Assembly (NCBI RefSeq): GCF_002294725.1 | Contig: NZ_NSFT01000001.1 | Span: 620,001 to 684,000 of the forward strand | From: Mesorhizobium sp. WSM4313 | GTDB taxonomy: Bacteria > Pseudomonadota > Alphaproteobacteria > Rhizobiales > Rhizobiaceae | Reading direction: 5' to 3' | Length of the DNA: 64,000 bases | Position numbers and translations under genes: made by a program | Notes under the pieces: generated by a model | Seen by the model: the letters and a program-made list of their open reading frames with translations, nothing else | Databases searched by the model: none | Told to the model about the DNA's origin: nothing | Part shown: positions 56,339 through 63,647 of the stretch, piece by piece | Position numbering within the stretch: the first letter of the stretch is position 1 | Layout: every line of letters begins with the position of its first letter

Positions 56339-56575
56339 ATGAAGGCATTTTTCGTGCAGATCAAGTGCGACCTGGGCAAGTCCTATGAGGTCGCCAGCGC
56401 GCTCGCCGATGCCGAGATCGCCTCCGAGATCTACTCGACCGCGGGCAATTACGACCTGCTTGCCAAATTCTATATCGACGACGAGGAAGACGTTGGCCAT
56501 TTCGTCAACGAGCGGGTGCAGATTCTGCCTGGAATCAAGGACACCTTCACCATTGTGACCTTCCGGGCGTTCTGA
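56339..56575 (+). CDS. Stand-alone Lrp/AsnC ligand-binding domain protein
   Basis: This 78-residue protein starts at ATG 56339 (MKAFFVQIKCDLGKSYEVAS) and corresponds to the RAM/AsnC effector domain (betaalphabetabetaalphabeta), with ADAEIASEIYSTAGNYDLLA and a final PGIKDTFTIVTFRAF. It lacks the DNA-binding helix-turn-helix of full Lrp proteins. Such stand-alone domains dimerise and bind amino acids, and may modulate a partner regulator or enzyme. Confidence 0.87.
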   Translation: MKAFFVQIKCDLGKSYEVASALADAEIASEIYSTAGNYDLLAKFYIDDEEDVGHFVNERVQILPGIKDTFTIVTFRAF

Positions 56576-56720
56576 CCGGGCCTGTCTGTGCCCCGCCGGG
56601 AAGCAGGAGCTGACCCAGCCTTGCTGTCCGTGCCTTGATTTTAGGCAATTTGCATAGAGTGGCCGCCGCGGCTTCCTAAATCTCCGATTGCGCTTGATTT
56701 TCTCCGGCGAGGCCAGTGAA

Positions 56721-58157
56721 ATGGTCTCAGAGGGGAGTACGCGATTGGCAGCGTTCGACGAAATGCTTCCGGAAGTTTCCGGATTGAGAAGACCTTATGA
56801 GGCTTACGATCGCTGGCTGAAGGAGCAGGACCCAGCCAGGCTTACCCAGAAAATGCAGGATGCCGAGCGCGTCTTCCGCAAGACCGGCATTACCTTTGCC
56901 GTCTATGGCGAGCAGGAAGCTTCCGAGCGGCTGATCCCTTTCGACATCGTCCCGCGCATCCTCTCCGGCCAGGAATGGCGCCGGCTGACGCAAGGCATCG
57001 AGCAGCGCGTGCAGGCGCTGAACGCCTTTCTCGACGACATCTATCATCGCCAGGAGATCCTGCGCGCCGGGCGGGTACCCAAGGACCTGATCGCCAGGAA
57101 TGAGGCCTTCCTGCCCGAGATGATCGGGATCAGGCCGCCGGCCGGCGTCTACACCCACATTATCGGCGTCGATATCGTCCGCATCTCGGAGAACGAGTTC
57201 TACGTGCTGGAGGACAATGCCCGCACGCCGTCGGGCGTCTCCTACATGCTGGAGAACCGCGAGACGATGATGCAGCTCTTTCCGGAGCTGTTCCAGAAGA
57301 TCAAGGTTCGGCCGGTCGAGAACTACCCGCAACTCCTGCGCCAGTCGCTGGCCGCGGTGCGGCCGCAAAGCAGCAAGGGTGCGCCGACCATTGCGGTGCT
57401 GACGCCGGGCTCGTACAACTCGGCCTATTTCGAGCATGCGTTCCTTGCCGACCAGATGGGCGTGCAACTCGTCGAAGGGCAGGACCTGCGTGTCGTCGAC
57501 GGCCATGTGGCGATGCGCACGACCGAAGGCTACAAGCAGATCGACGTGCTCTACCGGCGCGTCGACGACAACTTCCTCGATCCGCTGACCTTCCGGCCGG
57601 ATTCTGCGCTCGGCGTGCCCGGCATCATGGATGTCTATCGCGCCGGCAACATCACCATCGCCAACGCGCCGGGAACCGGCATCGCCGACGACAAGGCGAT
57701 CTATTCCTACATGCCGGAGATCGTCGAATTCTACACCGGCCGCAAGGCGATCCTCGGCAACATCCCGACCTGGCGCTGCTCGGAACCGGACAGCCTCAAA
57801 TATGTGCTCGAGCACATCCACGAGCTCGTGATCAAGGAAGTGCACGGCTCTGGCGGCTACGGCATGCTGGTCGGCCCGGCGGCGACCAAGAAGGAATGCC
57901 AGGACTTTGCACAAAAGCTGCAGGCGAAGCCCTCGAACTACATCGCCCAGCCGACGCTGGCGCTGTCGACCTGCCCGATCCTGACCGAAAAGGGCCTGTC
58001 GCCGCGCCATGTCGATCTTCGGCCGTACGTGCTGGTTTCGGATCGTATCCAGATCGTGCCCGGCGGCTTGACGCGCGTCGCGCTCAAGGAGGGGTCCTTG
58101 GTGGTCAATTCCTCACAGGGGGGCGGGACGAAGGATACGTGGGTGCTGGATGATTAA
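56721..58157 (+). CDS. Circularly permuted ATP-grasp protein (DUF404/DUF407 family)
   Basis: From ATG 56721 this is 478 residues; TTG 56688 or TTG 56745 are alternatives. The DUF404/407 pair is seen in FAVYGEQEASERLIPFDIVP, FYVLEDNARTPSGVSYMLEN and KEVHGSGGYGMLVGPAA, with ATP-grasp glycine loop and acidic metal ligands. The family is predicted to ligate peptides or amino acids. It opens a set with alpha-E, transglutaminase and Anbu genes. The next gene is separated from it by the IVS-like cassette. Confidence 0.91.
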   Translation: MVSEGSTRLAAFDEMLPEVSGLRRPYEAYDRWLKEQDPARLTQKMQDAERVFRKTGITFAVYGEQEASERLIPFDIVPRILSGQEWRRLTQGIEQRVQALNAFLDDIYHRQEILRAGRVPKDLIARNEAFLPEMIGIRPPAGVYTHIIGVDIVRISENEFYVLEDNARTPSGVSYMLENRETMMQLFPELFQKIKVRPVENYPQLLRQSLAAVRPQSSKGAPTIAVLTPGSYNSAYFEHAFLADQMGVQLVEGQDLRVVDGHVAMRTTEGYKQIDVLYRRVDDNFLDPLTFRPDSALGVPGIMDVYRAGNITIANAPGTGIADDKAIYSYMPEIVEFYTGRKAILGNIPTWRCSEPDSLKYVLEHIHELVIKEVHGSGGYGMLVGPAATKKECQDFAQKLQAKPSNYIAQPTLALSTCPILTEKGLSPRHVDLRPYVLVSDRIQIVPGGLTRVALKEGSLVVNSSQGGGTKDTWVLDD

Positions 58158-58192
58158 GAGCGAATAGAGAGTAGCGAATAGCGAGTAGGGAA
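58158..58192. repeat. Left terminal inverted repeat of the IVS-like cassette
   Basis: It is built of variants of GCGAATAG/GCGAGTAG and starts at the base after the ATP-grasp stop codon. It is the inverse of the right end at 58581-58615; the outer ten bases GAGCGAATAG match perfectly. Confidence 0.85.
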
Positions 58193-58210
58193 AAGGGGGA
58201 TACGACGGCA

Positions 58211-58570
58211 ATCAATTCCTACAGAGATCTGATTGTTTGGAAGGCGGCTTTGAGGTTGGCCGTGGATTGCTATTCGGCCACGAAAGCTTTTCCAAACAGC
58301 GAAGCGTACGGAATGACCTCTCAGATAAGACGCTCGGCGGCTTCCATCGCAGCGAATGTTGCGGAAGGTCACGGAAGAGAAAATACGGGAGCTTTCATTC
58401 AATTTCTTCGGGTAGCGCAGGGCTCTCTGAAAGAGTTGGAGACACATCTCATCCTGTGCGGAGAGGTTGGGCTGATGGTCGAAGCGAAGGTCGCCAGCTT
58501 GCTTGGCCAAACTGACGAAATAGGAAAGATGCTACGTTCGATGATCCGGAGCCTGCAGCAAAAGTCATGA
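58211..58570 (+). CDS. Four-helix-bundle protein of the 23S rRNA intervening-sequence family
   Basis: The frame reads NSYRDLIVWKAALRLAVDCY then SQIRRSAASIAANVAEGHGR and FLRVAQGSLKELETHLIL, the hallmark of the TIGR02436/S23 family of about 120 residues. No ATG or GTG occurs in frame between the upstream stop (58172) and TTG 58250. The family's usual N-terminal Met before NSYRDL is ATC at 58211, with AAGGGGGA 10 bp before it. Either ATC is used, or translation starts at TTG 58250 and loses the first 13 residues, or the gene is dying. The function is unknown. Confidence 0.72.
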   Translation: MNSYRDLIVWKAALRLAVDCYSATKAFPNSEAYGMTSQIRRSAASIAANVAEGHGRENTGAFIQFLRVAQGSLKELETHLILCGEVGLMVEAKVASLLGQTDEIGKMLRSMIRSLQQKS

Positions 58571-58580
58571 AGTCTTTTTC

Positions 58581-58615
58581 TCCCTATTCGCTACTCGCTA
58601 TTCGCTATTCGCTCG
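58581..58615. repeat. Right terminal inverted repeat of the IVS-like cassette
   Basis: It reads as the inverse of the left end, made of CTATTCGC/CTACTCGC units, ending 18 bp before the alpha-E start codon. Confidence 0.85.
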
Positions 58616-58633
58616 ATACCGGAGCAAGCTGAT

Positions 58634-59575
58634 ATGCTTTTGGGCCGCACCGCAAACGGTCTCTACTGGATGAACCGCTATATCGAGCGGGCCGAAAACA
58701 TGGCGCGCCTGGTCGATGCCGGCCTACGCATGGCGTTGACGCGCACCCAGAGCGCTTCGGAGGAATGGAACTCGGTCCTGCTCAGCGCCGGCTCGGACAT
58801 CGCCTTCAGCCAAAAGTACCAGGACTATACCGCCGCCAACGTCTCGGACTTCTTGCTGCGCGACACCTCGAACCCGTCGAGCACGATGTCGTCGATCGAG
58901 ACGGCGCGCAACAATGCCCGCATGGTGCGCACGGCGCTGACCCGCGAGACCTGGGAAAGCATCAACGAAGCCTGGATGTCGCTGAAACGCATGCTGGCAA
59001 GGCCGATCGACGAACGCGACCTGCCGACGGTGCTCGATGCAATCAAGCGCGAGACGGCGCTGATCCGCGGTTCATTCTACGGTACCATGCTACGCAACGA
59101 AATTTTCGATTTCTCGCAGCTCGGCACCTATGTCGAACGCGCCGACAACACGGCGCGCATCCTCGACGTGAAATATTATGTGCTGCTGCCGTCGCTGTCC
59201 TGGGTCGGCTCGACGCTCGACAACTATCAGTGGGAATCGATCCTGCGCTCGGTGTCGGCGCACCGTTCCTATCGCTGGGTTTATGAAGCCGACTACAAGC
59301 CGACGAATATCGCCGACTATCTGATCCTCAACGTGCGCATGCCGCGCTCGCTGACTTTCTGCTACCGCTTCCTCGGCGAGCATTTGAAATTCCTCGCCGA
59401 CGATTACGGTGAACGCCATGCCTGCCATGGCACGGCCGAGAAGATCCAGGCGCTGCTCAAGAGGGGGTCGATCAAGGACATATTCGATCATGGCCTGCAC
59501 GAGTTCCTGGCCGAGTTCATTCGCGACAACACCAGGCTGGGCGACGAGATCGCCCAGGACTACCGGTTCTATTGA
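58634..59575 (+). CDS. Alpha-E domain protein (DUF403)
   Basis: This 313-residue all-helical protein begins MLLGRTANGLYWMNRYIERA, the family signature in which the NRYIERAEN helix carries conserved Arg and Glu. Later features are FYGTMLRNEIFDFSQLGTYV and ERADNTARILDVKYY. The alpha-E family always accompanies the permuted ATP-grasp protein and may assist a ligase reaction. It ends just before the transglutaminase gene, whose ATG lies 20 bp after this stop. Confidence 0.92.
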   Translation: MLLGRTANGLYWMNRYIERAENMARLVDAGLRMALTRTQSASEEWNSVLLSAGSDIAFSQKYQDYTAANVSDFLLRDTSNPSSTMSSIETARNNARMVRTALTRETWESINEAWMSLKRMLARPIDERDLPTVLDAIKRETALIRGSFYGTMLRNEIFDFSQLGTYVERADNTARILDVKYYVLLPSLSWVGSTLDNYQWESILRSVSAHRSYRWVYEADYKPTNIADYLILNVRMPRSLTFCYRFLGEHLKFLADDYGERHACHGTAEKIQALLKRGSIKDIFDHGLHEFLAEFIRDNTRLGDEIAQDYRFY

Positions 59576-59595
59576 GCACAGCCGAGGCGAGCGTT

Positions 59596-60390
59596 ATGCG
59601 GCTCAAGATCACCCATCGTACCGAGTACCGCTACGATCAGCCGGTGCAGTATCTGCTGCAGCGGCTGCGCCTTTGGCCTTCCAGCGGGCGCACGCAGACC
59701 ATCGGCTCCTGGGCGATCAAGGTCGAAGGCGCGCGTGAGGAGGTGCGTTTCATCGACCATTTCGGCAACGAGACGCGGCTGGTGAGCGCCGAGAGCGGCC
59801 AGAATTCGATCACCGTCGAGGCAGCCGGAGACGTGACCACGCATGATACGGCGGGCGTGACGGGTCCGCATCAAGGCTTTGCTCCGCTCTGGCTATTCGG
59901 ACAGCAGACGCCACTCACCGCCGCCGGCGAGGGCATACGTGAACTGGCCGGCACGCTGGGCCAGGGCACCGAGATCGAGCGACTGCATCGGCTGATGGGC
60001 GCTATCGGCGAACGCGTCGCCTACAGGCCGGGCACGACCAGCGTCGTGACGCCGGCGGAGGAGGCGCTCGCGTTGAAGTCCGGTGTCTGCCAGGACCACA
60101 GCCACATCTTCATCGCCGCCGCAGTCGCCCTGGGCTTTCCCGCACGCTATGTCAGCGGCTACCTGATGATGGATGCGGCCGTCGAGCAGGCGGCAAGCCA
60201 TGCCTGGGCCGAGGCCTATGTCGTGGGGCTCGGATGGGTTGCCTTCGACCCGGCGAACGGTATCTCTCCCGACGAACGTTATGTGCGGGTGGCGACGGGG
60301 CGTGACTATCGCGATGCCTCGCCGGTGTCGGGGATACTGCTGGGGCAGGCACAAGAGAAGCTTGCCGTCACCGTTACGGTAGAGCAGTAA
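59596..60390 (+). CDS. Transglutaminase-like cysteine protease family protein
   Basis: From ATG 59596 (MRLKITHRTEYRYDQPVQYL) it is 264 residues; TTG 59572 is a weaker start. The N-terminal beta domain (Bact_transglu_N) is followed by the catalytic domain with Cys165 (SGVCQDHSH), His202 (ASHAWAEAYV) and Asp218 (AFDPANGI). The triad suggests thiol chemistry (peptidase or acyl transfer) on peptides made by the neighbouring ligase. Anbu follows after 32 bp. Confidence 0.93.
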   Translation: MRLKITHRTEYRYDQPVQYLLQRLRLWPSSGRTQTIGSWAIKVEGAREEVRFIDHFGNETRLVSAESGQNSITVEAAGDVTTHDTAGVTGPHQGFAPLWLFGQQTPLTAAGEGIRELAGTLGQGTEIERLHRLMGAIGERVAYRPGTTSVVTPAEEALALKSGVCQDHSHIFIAAAVALGFPARYVSGYLMMDAAVEQAASHAWAEAYVVGLGWVAFDPANGISPDERYVRVATGRDYRDASPVSGILLGQAQEKLAVTVTVEQ

Positions 60391-60422
60391 TCTGCGCCGG
60401 AATCGCTAGCAGAAGAGCAATC

Positions 60423-61154
60423 ATGACCTATTGCGTCGGCCTCAAGATCGATAGCGGGCTCGTGTTCATGTCGGACACGCGCACCAATGCCGGCATGGAT
60501 TCGATCTCGACCTTCAAGAAGATGCATGTGTGGGAACAGCCCGGCGAGCGCGTCATCGTGCTGATGTCGGCGGGCAACCTTGCCACGACGCAGGCCGTTG
60601 TCAGCCTGCTCGACGAGCGTAACAAGGCGGTCAGCGACCGTCATCCGAAGCTGCTCGAAACTCCCTCCATGTACCAGACGGTGCGGCTGGTCGGCGATAC
60701 AGTGAAGGAAGTAATAGAGCATGCCTCGCCGAATGGCGACAAGGCGGATTCCTACTTCAATGCCTCCTTCATCCTCGGTGGCCAGATCAAGGGCAGCCCG
60801 CCCAGACTCTTCATGATCTATCCGGAAGGCAATTTCATCGAGTCGACCGACGACACGCCTTTCTTCCAGATCGGCGAGACGAAATACGGCAAGCCGATCA
60901 TCATCCGTGCCTATGATCGGGCAATGAGCCTGGCCGAAACGGTGAAGCTGCTTCTGGTGTCGTTCGATTCGACGCTGAAATCCAACCTCTCGGTCGGGCT
61001 GCCGCTCGATCTGCTGTTCCTGGAACAGGATGCGCTCAGTGTGGGGCTGAACCGACGGATCGGCCATGATGATCCTTACTACCGCACCATATCGGACGGC
61101 TGGTCCAACGCGCTGAAAATCGCTTTTTCAAATCTGCCGGACTTTCCGGGATAG
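60423..61154 (+). CDS. Anbu proteasome-like peptidase
   Basis: This 243-residue member of the Ntn-hydrolase family starts MTYCVGLKIDSGLVFMSDTR. Thr2 would become the N-terminal nucleophile after Met removal, as in HslV and proteasome beta subunits. The SDTRTNAGMD region and the end FSNLPDFPG fit Anbu (ancestral beta subunit), which forms open helical or ring assemblies and has no known unfoldase partner. It closes the ATP-grasp/alpha-E/transglutaminase set. Confidence 0.93.
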   Translation: MTYCVGLKIDSGLVFMSDTRTNAGMDSISTFKKMHVWEQPGERVIVLMSAGNLATTQAVVSLLDERNKAVSDRHPKLLETPSMYQTVRLVGDTVKEVIEHASPNGDKADSYFNASFILGGQIKGSPPRLFMIYPEGNFIESTDDTPFFQIGETKYGKPIIIRAYDRAMSLAETVKLLLVSFDSTLKSNLSVGLPLDLLFLEQDALSVGLNRRIGHDDPYYRTISDGWSNALKIAFSNLPDFPG

Positions 61155-61213
61155 GGCTTTGCGAGAGCGGTTCGACCGGCCGGTATCTTCGACGGCCGCT
61201 GGGGAGGGAAAAT

Positions 61214-62626
61214 ATGGACAGCGACGAATTCCGCGATTGGTCGAGGCGCGCCGCCGACTGGGGCGCCGAATATCGCGCCAACCTGCGCGACCGTCCGGTG
61301 CGGCCGGCGATCGCGCCGGGCGAGATTTTCAGAAGCATCGAGGCGTCGCCGCCGGAAATGCCGGAGCCGATGGACAGGATCTTCGCCGACTTCGAAGAAA
61401 AGATCGTGCCGGGCATGACGCATTGGCAGCATCCGCGCTTCTTCGCCTATTTTCCCGCCAATGCAGCGCCGGTTTCGGTGGTGGCCGAATATCTGGTCTC
61501 GGCGATGGCCGCGCAATGCATGCTGTGGCAGACCTCGCCGGCGGCGACCGAACTCGAAACGCGCATCGTCGACTGGATGCGCCAGGCGCTCGGCCTGCCC
61601 GAGGGCTTTTCCGGCGTCATCCAGGATTCGGCTTCCTCGGCGACGCTTGCGGCGGTGCTCACCATGCGCGAGCGGGCGCTTGACTGGCAGGGCAACAAAA
61701 AGGGGCTGGCCGGGCAGGCGAAGCTACGCGTCTATTCCTCCGACCAGGTCCATACCTCGATCGACCGAGCCATCTGGGTCTCCGGCATCGGCGAGGACAA
61801 CCTTGTCCGCATCCCGGTCGCCGGACGTTTTCGCGCCATGGACACGGCCGCGCTCGAGGCCACGATCGTTGCCGATCGCAAGGCCGGCCTGCTGCCAGCC
61901 GGCATCATCGCCTGCGTCGGCGGCACCAGCACCGGCGGCACGGATGGCATCGCGGCGGTGGCCGCGGTCGCTCGGCGGCACGGGCTTTACCTCCATGTCG
62001 ACGCCGCCTGGGCAGGGTCGGCGATGATCTGCCCGGAATACCGGCATTTCTGGGCCGGCGTCGAAGGCGCCGATTCCATTGTCTTCAATCCGCACAAGTG
62101 GCTCGGTGCGCAGTTCGATTGCTCGATCCAGTTCGTGCGCCAGCCGGAAGATCTGGTGCGCACGCTGGCCATCAAGCCGGAGTTTCTGAAGACGCTGGGT
62201 CATGACGGCATCATCAACTATTCGGAATGGTCGGTGCCACTCGGCCGCCGCTTCCGCGCCCTGAAACTTTGGTTCCTGCTGCGCGCCCATGGCCTCGAGG
62301 GCCTGCGCACCATGATCCGCAACCATGTCGCCTGGAGCGCAGGGCTTGCCGCGCGCCTTGCCGGGGAAGAGGATTTCGAGCTCGTCAGCGAGCCAATGCT
62401 TTCGCTGTTCTCGTTCCGGCACCGCACGGTGGCAGGCGCCGACCCTGACGAGCACAACCTCCGCCTCGTCGACGCCATCAACACCGACGGCCGCATTTAC
62501 CTGACTCAAACGCGGGTAGATGGGCGCGTGGCGATCCGCTTTCAGGCGGGGCAGTTCGAGTCGACGGCGGCAGATGTCGATGCGGCGTTCGACGTCATAA
62601 CCGAGATTGCGCGGCGCGTATCCTGA
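61214..62626 (+). CDS. PLP-dependent decarboxylase, aromatic amino acid type
   Basis: This 470-residue group II decarboxylase has HPRFFAYFPANAAPVSVVAE, PLP-contacting HVDAAWAGSAMICPEYRHF and the Schiff-base Lys295 in NPHKWLGAQFD. The substrate loop fits tryptophan/tyrosine/DOPA-type enzymes more than glutamate decarboxylase, and it would form an amine such as tryptamine or tyramine. It begins 59 bp after anbu and has its own GGAGGG ribosome-binding site. The physiological substrate is unknown. Confidence 0.89.
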   Translation: MDSDEFRDWSRRAADWGAEYRANLRDRPVRPAIAPGEIFRSIEASPPEMPEPMDRIFADFEEKIVPGMTHWQHPRFFAYFPANAAPVSVVAEYLVSAMAAQCMLWQTSPAATELETRIVDWMRQALGLPEGFSGVIQDSASSATLAAVLTMRERALDWQGNKKGLAGQAKLRVYSSDQVHTSIDRAIWVSGIGEDNLVRIPVAGRFRAMDTAALEATIVADRKAGLLPAGIIACVGGTSTGGTDGIAAVAAVARRHGLYLHVDAAWAGSAMICPEYRHFWAGVEGADSIVFNPHKWLGAQFDCSIQFVRQPEDLVRTLAIKPEFLKTLGHDGIINYSEWSVPLGRRFRALKLWFLLRAHGLEGLRTMIRNHVAWSAGLAARLAGEEDFELVSEPMLSLFSFRHRTVAGADPDEHNLRLVDAINTDGRIYLTQTRVDGRVAIRFQAGQFESTAADVDAAFDVITEIARRVS

Positions 62627-62670
62627 GGCAGCAGACCTGTTCCACACTGGTTTGCCTTTTTTAATCAGGT

Positions 62671-62741
62671 GATTTTCGTTAGCCGGCTTATACCTTTTCT
62701 TCGCTTTCGTTTTCCGATATAGACGGGAAAAACGAAAATGG
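62671..62741. promoter_or_regulatory. Probable GlpR operator region before glpR
   Basis: TTTCGTTTTCC (62705-62715) and GGAAAAACGAAA (62726-62737) form a near-perfect inverted repeat with one bulged base, and another TTTTCGTT lies at 62673-62680. Similar TTTCGTTT-type words precede glpD, suggesting binding of the DeoR-type regulator. Confidence 0.5.
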
Positions 62742-62751
62742 AGGACGCGCA

Positions 62752-63519
62752 ATGTTTCTTTCGCCACGCCATGCCGAGATCATCCAGAGGGCGAAAGACC
62801 ATGGCCGGGTGCTGGTCGATGACCTGGCGACGCATTTCAACGTGACGCCGCAGACCATCCGCAAGGACCTCAACGATCTGTGCGATCAGCGCCTGCTGAC
62901 CCGTATCCATGGCGGTGCGCTGTTCCCGTCCGGCATCGAGAACATGGAGTACGAGGCACGCCGCAAGATTGCCGCCGACGAGAAGGAGGCGATCGGCAGC
63001 GCGGCGGCGCGGCTGATCCCTGACAATGCCTCGCTGTTCATCAATATCGGCACCACCACCGAAGCCGTCAGCAAGGCGCTGCTCGACCATAACGGGCTTA
63101 TGGTCATCACCAATAATATCAATGTTGCCAATAGGATGCGCATCTATCCCACGATCGAGGTGGTGATCGCCGGCGGCGTTGTGCGCGGTTCCGACGGCGG
63201 CATTGTCGGCGAGGCAGCCGTCGATTTCATCCGCCAGTTCAAGGTCGACTACGCCGTCATCGGCGCCTCGGCGATCGATCATGACGGCGCGCTGCTCGAC
63301 TTCGATTTCCGCGAGGTGAAGGTTGCGCAGGCCATCATCGCAAATGCCCGCCACGTCATCCTGGTTTCCGACCGGACGAAATTCGAACGCACCGCGCCGG
63401 TCCGGATTGGCCATCTTTCGCAGGTGAATACCTTCATCACCGATCGTTGCGAGATCCCGTCGATTCGCAAGATTTGCGAGGAAACCGAAGTCCGGCTGAT
63501 CGAGACAGCGTTCGAATAA
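62752..63519 (+). CDS. glpR: DeoR/GlpR-family repressor of glycerol metabolism
   Basis: This 255-residue regulator has an N-terminal helix-turn-helix (DDLATHFNVTPQTIRKDLND) with the family HGGA end of the wing (LTRIHGGALFPSGI). The DeoRC sugar-phosphate-binding domain follows (IFINIGTTTEAVSKAL-like LFINIGTTTEAVSKALLD and HDGALLDFDFREVKVAQAII). It is next to glpD, so glycerol-3-phosphate is the likely effector. Repeats resembling an operator lie before both genes. Confidence 0.9.
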   Translation: MFLSPRHAEIIQRAKDHGRVLVDDLATHFNVTPQTIRKDLNDLCDQRLLTRIHGGALFPSGIENMEYEARRKIAADEKEAIGSAAARLIPDNASLFINIGTTTEAVSKALLDHNGLMVITNNINVANRMRIYPTIEVVIAGGVVRGSDGGIVGEAAVDFIRQFKVDYAVIGASAIDHDGALLDFDFREVKVAQAIIANARHVILVSDRTKFERTAPVRIGHLSQVNTFITDRCEIPSIRKICEETEVRLIETAFE

Positions 63520-63553
63520 GGCACGCCTCGACGGCTTGCTCAGCCGACTGCGA

Positions 63554-63610
63554 TATTTCGTTTGACATTCGCTTTGAGTTCGAAATAATTCCGTCACGGT
63601 TTCGTAAAAC
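63554..63610. promoter_or_regulatory. TTTCGTTT-type words before glpD
   Basis: TTTCGTTT (63556-63563), TTCGCTTT (63569-63576) and TTTCGTAA (63600-63607) lie in the promoter region between glpR and glpD. They share the word found before glpR. Confidence 0.42.
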
Positions 63611-63647
63611 ACAAAAATGGTGCAATGCGAAATCGTTGGAGGAATCT

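Larger units (their letters stand above)
58158..58615. mobile_element. IVS-like cassette with four-helix-bundle gene
   Basis: A segment of 458 bp is bounded by terminal inverted repeats (58158-58192 and 58581-58615) and carries one gene for a 23S rRNA intervening-sequence-type protein. Without it the ATP-grasp stop would lie about 18 bp from the alpha-E start. I see no transposase and no clear target duplication. The size and layout resemble intervening sequences that interrupt 23S rRNA genes in some bacteria. Confidence 0.7.

Noticed and set aside
58150..58625. Target-site duplication around the IVS-like cassette
   Set aside because: The bases just outside the two ends (GATTAA and GATACC) share only GAT, which is not convincing.
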